Source: Takakia lepidozioides (Eukaryota; Streptophyta; Takakiopsida; Takakiales; Takakiaceae). From it: a stretch of 64,000 nt of DNA. The notes under the pieces were generated by a model, which had not been told where the DNA came from, did not search any database, and saw nothing but the letters and a program-made list of their open reading frames with translations. Positions within the stretch are counted from its first letter, which is position 1. The number at the start of each line of letters is the position of its first letter. Both the position numbers and the translations under genes were made by a program. The stretch spans positions 63,922,001 to 63,986,000 of the forward strand of contig CM060733.1 of the NCBI GenBank assembly GCA_030704615.1, written 5' to 3'. This document shows, in pieces, positions 56,061 through 64,000 of this stretch.

Positions 56061-56920
56061 ACCTTATTTAATCTGCCAGGGTAAGTAAAGGCACACCCAG
56101 TTCAGCAACTCTGAGAGCTCTCAAGTACTCATACTGCAGCTTTATGACAGACAATATGTTGAAAGGAAACCCTTCACCCCAAACACCTAGTTTGAAGATG
56201 TACTTGCGGTCTGCTCTGGTGATTGCTAATGACTGAACCTCCTCAAATTCCAACTGGCCCCAACAACCTATTGGTAGCACCCAAAACTGGATTGCATACC
56301 CGACTGATGTGCTCTTTCACATAATGTATCTGCTGCCTATGATACTACTTCCAACACACGGCCCGCTCCAGCCATGTGATTGCCTCATCAAACTTGCCAA
56401 TTATCAGTGCCATTGACCCTGCTCATTACAACACACTCTCAACTTGTCCAGTCTCTCCCATAAACACTTTTGAGCTGTTAATCTCATGACCACAAAAGCA
56501 AACATGAAGTGGAAATCCTAATGACTACATTGTGTACATGGCTGACTATCAAGTAGAAAGGACCAATATCATTGAATACAACAGCAGATTATGGACGCCC
56601 TCAAGAAGGGGCATGAATACCTAGTCCTCGTAGACACATTTTCTGATCAGGTAGCACCTTCAGCAGCCCTCTGAAGATGACCCCTGCATTCTGCCCATCA
56701 ACATTCTGCATGATAAGCCTCAACCTTACATTCTTGACAGAGGGCACTAGGCGAGACTGTCACTATGTGTATAGTAGAGGCAGACTTGATTGACCTCATC
56801 CCTGTGGTCTTCTCAGAGCAGCAAGGATGTTCAGCAAGAAAACCTGGCTGACAAGATGCACATGAACTCTCAAAGCACAGATATTGCTAAGTCCTTGTTA
56901 ATGTGATGGTTTGGAGTGAC
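56061..56920 (-). pseudogene. Unrecognised coding remnant
   Basis: Minus-strand frames give protein-like stretches: IGCWGQLEFEEVQSLAITRADRKYIF and FNILSVIKLQYEYLRALRVAEL at 56,280-56,068, and SVKNVRLRLIMQNVDG followed by FRGLLKVLPDQK at 56,745-56,630, with stops between. Composition looks coding, but I recognise no domain. Could be exons of one decayed gene or unrelated pieces. Confidence 0.3.
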
Positions 56921-56929
56921 TTTGACAAG

Positions 56930-57490
56930 TTACTGCCGATGTGGCAGTAGGAAACAGATAACACAGATGAGGAGACGTTTTGGAATGAACACTTTTCCGA
57001 CCCCAGTCAATGGTGGGACAATGGAGACAAAAAAGTGAATGCCTGTTGGACTACAGAGAGGAGCAGATGCAATTTAGCATAGGAACTAGTGTGATGAGCT
57101 GAGTTGTGTGTTTCCTAGAACATGTCTAGGCTGTCATTGTCAGCTGCTAGCCTTGCAAGGATATATATGTAATTTGTGCAAAGACATGGATAGCTGAAGG
57201 AGCAGGGATAGAGTGTGGGTCCAGATTCATCCAAGAGGGCCAGATTTCAAGCACAAGAGTACCTGTGATTCCCTATGGATCAATAGCTACAAGAAACCTG
57301 CATGGGTAGATGGTCAACTGGAAGCCGCAGCAGCAACGACACAATTGATAAAATCAGGCACTGCTAATCAAGGCACCTTCTTCAGCACATTTCACCCTGT
57401 TTTTCCCTCACAACAGGAAAGTAGCCAAAAACAGGTAACAGAGATGAGGAGAAGTTGTGGAATGAATATTTTTCTGACCCCAGTCACTGG
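56930..57490 (+). pseudogene. PDF-motif exons of a plus-strand PDF-PPR gene
   Basis: The first exon at about 56,965-57,035 reads EETFWNEHFSDPSQWWDNGDKK, ending AAAAAG|GTGAATG. An intron-like stretch runs to the GTGGGTCCAG|ATTCATCC acceptor at 57,222. The second exon has GPDFKHKSTCDSLWINSYKK, PAWVDGQLEAAAAT. A second first-exon scrap lies at 57,445-57,490. This is the clearest exon-intron-exon copy of the motif in the window. Confidence 0.65.
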
Positions 57491-57770
57491 TGACAGCCCT
57501 GGAAAAGTGCAAAGAGGTGCATGGTTGCATCACCAAAGCTGGAATTGTACCAAATGTGATTCTTCAGGAACAATACCCCCGTGGACATGTATGCCAAATG
57601 TGGGAGCATTGAGGATGCGGAGGGAGTGTTCAACACTATGGCTGAACGAGATGTGGTGTCGTGGAATGCGATGCTTGCAGGCTGTGCACAGCAGGGGCGC
57701 GGGATGGAGGCTTTGCAGACCTAGCAAATGACGGGGGAAGGGGTGCTTATGCCGAGGAAGCCAAGGGAGG
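57490..57770 (+). pseudogene. PPR fragment
   Basis: CKEVHGCITKAGIVPNVIL, VDMYAKCGSIEDAEGVFNTMAERDVVSWNAMLAG and QGRGMEALQT in shifting frames, ended by a TAG. It follows the PDF exons on the same strand, again giving the order PDF then PPR. Confidence 0.8.
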
Positions 57771-58148
57771 GGCTGAGATACATGAAGAAACAACATCCTA
57801 GATCTGATGTGCATGAATGGATGGTTTTAGACTGGAGGTGAGATTCGGAATCCAATAGATGAGGAGCTTCGTCGGTCACCTCATGGGAGTTTTACCAAGG
57901 TGAGTGGGCTATCTTTTGAATTTTTTTTGCTAGGGATGTATGCTTCTTTTATGCTATGGATGAGTGCAGTGGTTTTGTCTTAGATATCAAGCACATGAAA
58001 ATAGGTAGAGTATTCTTCATATGGTTTTTGTATGTCCTACCTATGCCAGGTAGACCCCACTATCAGGAAATTATGGTAGATGGTCTGAGTAGCTACACAA
58101 ATCAATGAATGAAGCAAGACACTAGCATCTTTCCAAGAAAACATCCTT
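57771..58148. other. No supported gene
   Basis: Spacer with a possible MADEY-like short frame but nothing recognisable. T-run at 57,920. Confidence 0.3.
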
Positions 58149-58565
58149 TCACCAGTAATCACCACAAGAACAAATCCCATCTTCAAAGTGGTGGAAAGTA
58201 GTTAGCGTCCCATACAACAATTGCTCGGCCAACAATCTTTGAGATGAATTTGGTGGAGGTGTGGCAGTCTCCACACACTCGAAGATTCTTGATGAGTCGT
58301 GCTGATCAGCCCAAAACCAATGGCCAGCTTCTCACTGTGGTGGCAAAGAGAAAATTCCTTTCCTCCACATCATGCAATAAAAAGAGTGTGTCAGGCACAT
58401 ACCCCGCCTCCTTCATCTACCCAGACAATCTTCTCAGCTTAGCATGGATTTCCTTAATTCTGGGATGCAACTTGTCATCTGGCTCCTTTCTAACCCCTCT
58501 CACCTTTATCATTCTTCTCACCTTTGCAGTATCATCCCACCTGCCAGCTGCAGCATAGATGTTTG
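58149..58565 (-). pseudogene. E/DYW C-terminal domain of a PPR editing factor
   Basis: From 58,565: ISNIYAAAGRWDDTAKVRRM and GVRKEP (E motif), HPRIKEIHAKLRRLSG, then MKEAGYVPDTLFLLHDVEE. In shifted frames follow [36 protein letters not shown] and finally [13 protein letters not shown] with TGA at 58,149. HSE and CGDCH carry the zinc ligands and glutamate of the DYW cytidine deaminase domain that edits organellar RNA. Two or three frameshifts and one TAG make it a pseudogene. No PPR tract precedes it on this strand; it abuts an unrelated ORF. Confidence 0.85.
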
Positions 58566-59300
58566 AAATACCCGTGTGCCTGGTTTTCTCCATCCTGTCG
58601 ATTTTGTTGAAGTGAATATGCTCTGTGTTGTCTTTGCCAAAAATGCCAATGAGAGCTGCCTCCGTGGCAACCTGCGAGTGTAACGGATTAAGATTCTTGG
58701 CCACCAAAGTGAGAGCATCACGCTCGGCGATGGCTTCCAGAGGTGTGGCAGTGATCCCTATCATGCTGGAGCGGCGAGAGCGGAGCTGAGGTTTGATCAA
58801 TGTGTGCTCGATACGTACACCTTGTACTAACATACACTTCTTTGTGTCTTCAGCAGCAAGATGATGAAACAAAACTTTGATGCGGGGCTTGCTTTTTGTA
58901 CGTATAGGATTTCAAATTCGTCTCCGTGTTGGTATGTCTCCATGATAAAATGCATGGTCAGCTTATTGGCGATTTTGCCAAGCAAAGTGTCACTGGCCAT
59001 GTACAGTGAAAGGTAATCGGGCGACGCAAAGAGGTCATAGGCTTTTTCAATTTTACCTTGCATTTGTATCCCGGGAGCCATGGTCATGATGAATGCTCGG
59101 TTCCCTTGAAGCAACGCTAGACCATCCTTGGCGGGGTGGAGAAGCTCCACCTTGAGCAACCCATTCCAGATTTTGCTCCCCCATTTGGTGTAGGCTGTGA
59201 CTAGGGAGTAGAGAATATTGCCGAGAGGAATCTTCATGTCTTCAAAACGCTTGCGGGCTCTGTAAAGAGCTAACTCCTTGGGCATTTCTGTATCGCTATC
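58566..59300 (-). pseudogene. Unrecognised coding remnant upstream of DYW fragment
   Basis: Two overlapping minus-strand frames (59,285-58,827 and 58,872-58,566) give about 250 residues of well-mixed sequence, including RFEDMKIPLGNILYSLVTAY, LLQGNRAFIMTMAPG and TMHFIMETYQHGDEFEILY, with one frameshift near 58,850. It ends where the E motif begins. No domain is recognised. A captured host exon or an integrated foreign gene are both possible; I cannot decide. Confidence 0.4.
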
Positions 59301-59317
59301 AAAGCGGATAATAATGT

Positions 59318-59690
59318 GAGGGTATCAAATCTGGAATTGTGCCCGATGTCATTCTGAACATTGCCCTGGTGGACATGTATGTCAAATGTGGGTGCATCGA
59401 GGATGCAAATGGAATATGGCTGAACGTGATGTGGTTTCGTGGAGTGTGATGATTGCAAGATATGCACAGCAAGGGTGCGGGATGGAGGCTTTGGAGACCT
59501 ATGAGAAAATGATGTGCGAAGGGTTGAAAACCAACCACATCACATTTGTTTGTGTTTGCAATGCGCGTGAAAGCATGGGAGCTCTGGAAAAGGGGAAAGA
59601 GGTCCATGGTGACATCGTCAAAGCTGGAATTGTACCAGATGTCATCCTGAACACTGCCCTTTTCCAGAGCAGTGTTCTCTTGTAGGCAGG
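59318..59690 (+). pseudogene. PPR fragment
   Basis: [18 protein letters not shown] (short deletion) then VSWSVMIARYAQQGCGMEALETYEKM and [40 protein letters not shown]. The sequence leaves PPR similarity at about 59,665. Confidence 0.85.
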
Positions 59691-60245
59691 ACATGCGCCG
59701 TAGCCGCGTTGCTTTATGCTGCTGCATAGTTACGATCTCGTACTACACGAGCACTAACCACCAATTCAAAAATAACTAGCAAGTCGTTTCAACGATTGCA
59801 CAGTCAGACTGCAAAGTTGTGAACTACGTCTCAGAGTGCTGGACTCGTAGTAGCGACCGGACTAGCGGTTTCCTTCAAGGACATGCGTGGCTTCCCGGGT
59901 CTCGCCACTTGCAGGCTGAGGCCACAGCACGTGGCGTAGTGAGTTGTCTGCTAGTTGCCTTCACGACTTGCAAGTGGAGTCGACAACTGGAGTTTTGAAG
60001 TGACAGATGCAACTGGAGGTTTGAAATGCACTACCTCACTAGTGACTACATCGACTGTGGGTTGGGAACCAGGCACTCCTGCTGGTTGCACTGACTTGGG
60101 GGCTGCGACTTGAAGTTCATGTATGTGCAATATTGTTTCTACTGTGTTTGAATAGCAACACGAATGCTACGATCAATCTACTACAGCATTGCAACCAACA
60201 CAATCCCTGCACACTGGGGATGATCATGTCATTGCCTATGTGATT
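59691..60245. other. Insertion-like spacer between PPR pieces
   Basis: About 550 bases with recurrent words such as 'gcaactggag', 'cgact(g/t)', 'gacttg' and 'ctagtagc'. No open frame of note. It separates two PPR fragments that otherwise would follow each other, so it may be a non-coding insertion. Confidence 0.4.
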
Positions 60246-60735
60246 CAAGCACTATGGCTGAACGAGATGTGTTGTTGTGGAACGTGATGCTTGCAGGGAT
60301 ATGCACAGCAGGGGTGTGGGATGGAGGCTTTGGAGACCTATGAGCAAATGATGGGGGAAGGGATGAAGCCCAACCACATCACGTTTGTGTGCGTTTGCAG
60401 TGCGTGTGCAAGCCTGGCAGCCCTGGAAAAGGGCAAAGGTGCATGGTTGCATCGCCAAAGCTGGAATTGTACCATATGTGATTCTGAACAATACCCTCGT
60501 GGACATGTATGGCAAATGTGGGAGCATTGAGGATGCGGAGGGAGTGTTCAACAGTATGGCTGAACAAGATTTTGTGTCATGGAACGCCATGCTTGCAGGA
60601 TATGCACAACAAGGGCGCGGGATGGAGGCCTTGGAGACCTATGAGCAAATGATGGGGGAAGGGGTGAAGTGCAACCACATCAGTATCACCTTTATATGTG
60701 TTCTCTCGCATGCAGCCACACTGGCCTACTGAATG
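60246..60735 (+). pseudogene. PPR triplets
   Basis: In two frames: GMEALETYEQMMGEGMKPNH, ITFVCVCSACASLAALEKG; then IAKAGIVPYVILNNTLVDMYG, CGSIEDAEGVFNSMAEQDFV, SWNAMLAGYAQQGRGMEALE and GVKCNHISITFICVLSHAA, the last being the typical final PPR before the E motif. A short indel near 60,440 shifts the frame. Confidence 0.85.
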
Positions 60736-60799
60736 AAGGAAGACGCTACATCGATTCCCTGAGTCAAGACCATGGTGTCACCCCGCCAGTAAAGCATTT

Positions 60800-61000
60800 T
60801 GGCTGGTGGACCTTCTAGACGTGCGAGACAACTACATGAGGCAGTGGACCTGATTAATAAAATGCCAATCAATCCATATGTTGTGGTGTGGAAGGCCTTG
60901 CTTGGTGCATGCAGAATCCATGGCAATGTGGAGATGGCTGAATGTGTGGCAACATCTATCCTCAAGTGGGATGAACATGATGTTGCGACTTATGCTCTCA
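60800..61000 (+). pseudogene. E motif of the plus-strand PPR gene
   Basis: ARQLHEAVDLINKMPINPYV, VVWKALLGACRIHGNVEMAE and SILKWDEHDVATYALI form the E1 motif that follows the PPR tract at 60,246-60,735. The frame is open, but after 61,000 the sequence is unrelated, so E+/DYW is lost. Confidence 0.85.
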
Positions 61001-61215
61001 TCACGTGCAAAAATCCTAGTGTGTACACTCAATGGTGCAACCGACCACCTGTCCCTGTAATTGACAGGCTCATCATATTCGAACATCGAGGGTGAGGACG
61101 GTGCGACACATGAATAAGATGGAAGATGGAAAGATGGAAATATATTTACAAGAAATGAGCTGAAAAGCTCACAAGGGTTCAGTAGGCTAACCCTGGGACC
61201 TACATGAACTAGGAC
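61001..61215. other. Insertion-like sequence, no gene
   Basis: Sequence with CTAGTGTGTACACTCAATGG at one end and CTACATGAACTAGGACTACAC at the other, between two oppositely oriented PPR fragments. Could be an LTR remnant. Not resolved. Confidence 0.3.
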
Positions 61216-61935
61216 TACACCATGGACCTCTTTGCACTTTTCCAGGGCTGTCAGGCTTGCACACGCATTGCAAACGCAAACAAACGTGATGTGGTTGGGC
61301 TTCACCCCCTTCGCACATCATTTGCTCATAGGTCTCCAAAGCCTCCATCCCGCACCCTTGTTGTGCATATCTTACAATCATCGCACTCCACGACACCACA
61401 TCTCGTTCAGCCATATTGTCGAACACTCCCTTCATACATGTCCGCAAGAGTATTGTTTAGAATGACATTTGGTACAACTGCAGCTTTGACCATGTTGCCA
61501 TGGACCTCTTTGACTTTTTCCAGAGCTGCCAGGCTTGCACACGCATTGCAAATGCACAGAAACGTGATGTGGTCGGGCTTCACCCCTTCCCCCATCATTT
61601 GATCATAGGTCTACAAAGCCTCCATACCACGTCCCTGCTGTGGATACCCTGCAAGCATCGTGTTCCATGACACCACATCTCGTTCAGCCATAGTGTTCAA
61701 AACTCCCTTCGCATCCTTAACGCACCCACATTTGGCATACATGTCCACCAGGGTAGTGTTCATAATGACATCTGGTACAATTCCAGCTTTGACGATGTCA
61801 TCATGGACCTCTTTCCCCTTTTCCAGGGCTCCCAGGCTTGCACACGCATTGCAAACACAAATGAAGGTGATGTGGTTGGGCTTCACCCCTTCGCGCATCC
61901 TTTTCCTCGATGCACCCACATTTTGCCTCAAGCTA
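61216..61935 (-). pseudogene. Minus-strand PPR triplets
   Basis: From 61,910: GVKPNHITFICVCNACASLGALEKG, EVHDDIVKAGIVPDVIMNTT, LVDMYAKCGCVKDAKGVLN, AERDVVSWNTMLAGYPQQGR; then damaged triplets to 61,216. Repeat identity with the 52-53 kb tract is high, and the head-to-head arrangement with 60,246-61,000 makes an inverted pair. Confidence 0.85.
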
Positions 61936-62690
61936 ATTCATAGCAAAATTCACAGGGAACAACAATTCCTCTGTTGGTGAATTTGCAGGTGATGTGCTAT
62001 CAGGAAGTGGAGGGGCATAGGCCCATCACACGGGTGATGGTTAGCCCGCCTCCACACTAGACAAGAGCATTCATGCCAGGCTTTTTTTGCCTAGACACAT
62101 ACTTGGTGTGCCTGACATCCTACTTTATAAGCCCCTTAATGCCCCATCACTTCCCCCCCTCGCTAGAGGCTCTCTGCAAACAAATCACCCACCCTAGCTG
62201 CTCCATCCTATCAACGATTATGAGAATAACACCCCCTTAATGGCCAAAACACCGAAATGGATTAATGCTCCCCCTTGATCCAGTTATCACCACCACTCCC
62301 AACTTAAACCAACAACGGCTACCACCCCCACACCACAGCCCCAAAGGCCATACAAAGCACATAGTAAGCCCCTATCCACTGGCAAAGCTTCATCACCATC
62401 TGGCACACTGTTCCCTTCCCATTACACACCCCCTCAATTACAAGCCTCACAGCCGCCGCTGAGGCCCAAATAGTTAACGACCCCAATTAATACATCAACA
62501 TGCCCCCGCCGTCCGAAGCAACGCAGCCTCCTCCAAATCTTTCCTACATATAGGCTGCTGCTTCAATGTCATACCCACACTCCCTCCCCCACTCCACCTC
62601 CAGCAGCTCCTCCCAAATTCGCAACGCCCACTGCTCGCAATCTACCATCCCCTTTCTCTCTTTCACAGTTACCAACTGTCGACTTTCACT
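61936..62690. other. No supported gene; CA/CT-rich, promoter-like
   Basis: A TTTATAAGCC TATA-like word at 62,133 and a C-rich following stretch resemble a plant promoter. No frame of note. Confidence 0.35.
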
Positions 62691-62695
62691 CACGC

Positions 62696-62929
62696 ATGAC
62701 TAGCTACAAACTAGGTAGTATCCAGAAACGTGCTGGTAGCATACAGAAAAGCCCCCGCCCATCTCCTACCATAGATACCCGTAGTAAGAAGACCTGCTCT
62801 TGCTCACTCTCTGCTTCCCACTCCATGGACAAGGACCACGACATGGATTCTCACCTAGAAGAAGGCATGGACGCTAGTGATATGCACCCGTCGGACGAAC
62901 TTTTCTTTGCAGTGGAGAAGTCCATTTAA
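62696..62929 (+). CDS. Small hypothetical ORF
   Basis: 77 codons from an ATG 65 bases after a CCATCCCCTTTCTC pyrimidine tract. The product is basic first (two GSIQK repeats), with a Ser/Cys-rich centre (TCSCSLSASHS) and an acidic end (DMDSHLEEGMDASD). It ends in TAA. No family is recognised. It lies between the promoter-like sequence and the LINE 3' end, so it could be a short host gene, a LINE ORF1 piece from another copy, or chance. Confidence 0.25.
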   Translation: MTSYKLGSIQKRAGSIQKSPRPSPTIDTRSKKTCSCSLSASHSMDKDHDMDSHLEEGMDASDMHPSDELFFAVEKSI

Positions 62930-63159
62930 AACGTAGCCAAATTCGGACTGGGTCAAGTCACCCGGACTGTAGTTACACTCCCTTGAGTTCCATGTCACTC
63001 TTAAGAGAGGGTGTGGAAGATTCAATATGCCGCATACCAGCCTACTCTCTTGTTGAAATCACATACATTATCATAGGATTCTCCATTTTATGTGTTGTTT
63101 TGCCTTTTGGTAGTAATAATAAAGTTTTTGGGTGTATTAAAGGTATTGAATCTCCGTGT

Positions 63160-64000
63160 TTTTATTTCTGGCGAAATTTCTCCTCATCCTCATTCTCAGT
63201 GGCGGACTCAGAGCTATCCGATGAGCCTGATGACTCCGCGCCCTTTGCCAGAGCACCTAAATGAGGAGGTGAGGAATTGGCAATGTGGTCATTGACCAAA
63301 AATTTCCAGCATCCTCTTTCTGGTCCAAGAAAGCGCGGTATCCATTTTCCAAGGATGGCCACTATCTGTATTTCAGGATCCAGCACCCCCAGCCCTCCTT
63401 TTTTTTTTGGTAAACAGATCTGTATCCAAGCTACCTGTGGTCTCTTGTTGTGAACGGAGCATTCTGCTCCCTATATGAAGTTCCGGAGGAGACGTCTGAT
63501 TTCTTGCATCTCTTTAGAGTTTGGGCGCCATGAGGAGGCATAGTACCATAGACCAGCTGAATGAATCTGATTCACAACTAAGGCTCTTCCAACGAGAGAG
63601 AGATGTTTTGACCCCCAGTAGGTCAATTTTCTCTTTAGCTTGGTTAATGTAGAGGCAAAGATTTGCTGGTCTGTGAGGTTAATTCCAAAGGTATATCCTA
63701 ACAAGGTGGTTGTTTCGCCAGGCTAGAGCCAACTGAGACCCTGATCCACCCCCCAAGAGGGTGGTGAGCCTATAGTTGATGCCGTTAGGTCACCAACGAG
63801 CAAGCTAGAAGTTTTGTTCCAATTAATTTTGAATCCCGAGGCTTTGCAAAAGGTACGCAGAGTATGTCCTGCTTGGTCCAAGTTTTTTGACGTCGCTTGC
63901 AGCATTAAAATGGTGTCATCTACGAACATAGAGTCGGTCAGCTAGGTGTACTGGCCCGTGATATAGTTTGAGACCCTAAGGCCTGTTATGAATTGGTTTT
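63160..64000 (-). pseudogene. LINE reverse transcriptase, C-terminal half, open at window edge
   Basis: One frame from 64,000 to 63,162 with three TAGs. It has SMFVDDTIL (the FADD-type active site near 63,920), SGFKINWNKT, LLGYTFG, LTYWGSKHLSLVGRALVVN, then RPQVAW and LPKKKGGLGVLD, the RT thumb and post-RT block of plant L1-type LINEs. The TAGs replace Gln in YT*LTD, an uncertain residue in WL*PGE and probably Trp in FI*GA. The last 35 residues are Ser/Glu-rich. The rest lies outside the window. Confidence 0.85.

Noticed and set aside
58566-59300. Assignment to a specific virus or host protein family
   Set aside because: The sequence looks protein-coding, but no motif I can name is present, so naming a family would be a guess.

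Overview
The window is nuclear DNA of a land plant, most likely a seed-free one (fern, lycophyte or bryophyte; this is inference). The reasons are many decayed copies of tandem PLS-class pentatricopeptide (PPR) repeats with E and DYW parts, a plant PDF (OSB-type) motif beside them, GT-AG introns, Ty3/gypsy chromoviruses, L1-type LINEs and a tRNA-derived SINE. Almost every recognisable gene is broken, so this is a repeat-dominated accessory region rather than housekeeping sequence.

Layout. 0-3.2 kb: a minus-strand multi-exon gene remnant ending in a Gln-Gln-Thr repeat tail that runs off the left edge; CAGACTG words continue upstream to about 5 kb. 5.9-9.5 kb: a TTAA-flanked MITE, a SINE, a decayed LINE and a dispersed repeat. 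9.9-13.2 kb: plus-strand PPR and PDF-motif fragments.

13,195-27,224 is the most interesting part. It appears to be one 14-kb hAT-type transposon inserted in a PPR repeat, with a perfect 8-bp target duplication (TTGCAGGG). It carries a kinase-like gene, a large RING-H2 gene, a BED/DUF659/hAT transposase on the opposite strand, three arrays of GCGACCGCC...GGCGGTCGC hairpins (near the left end, in the middle and near the right end), a 369-bp foldback and two related 120-bp tandem arrays. All its genes are damaged, and most of their stop codons are explained by C-to-T changes.

27.2-28.9 kb: the other half of the split PPR gene and further PPR remnants. 29.8-36.8 kb: a plus-strand chromovirus (copy A) with PBS, gag-pol, chromodomain and 3' LTR. 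36.9-47.3 kb: a nest on the minus strand. The outer element is a Ty3/gypsy element whose integrase ends in a PHD-finger-like domain. A second chromovirus copy (B) interrupts it, and a 937-bp solo LTR with 5-bp target duplications interrupts B. 47.3-49.6 kb: minisatellites and unassigned repeat sequence.

49.6-61.9 kb: broken PDF-PPR genes on both strands, including E motifs and a DYW deaminase-like C-terminus, separated by duplicated 5' regions, short insertions and an unrecognised minus-strand coding remnant. 63.1-64 kb: the C-terminal half of a LINE reverse transcriptase running off the right edge. No gene in the window looks fully intact.
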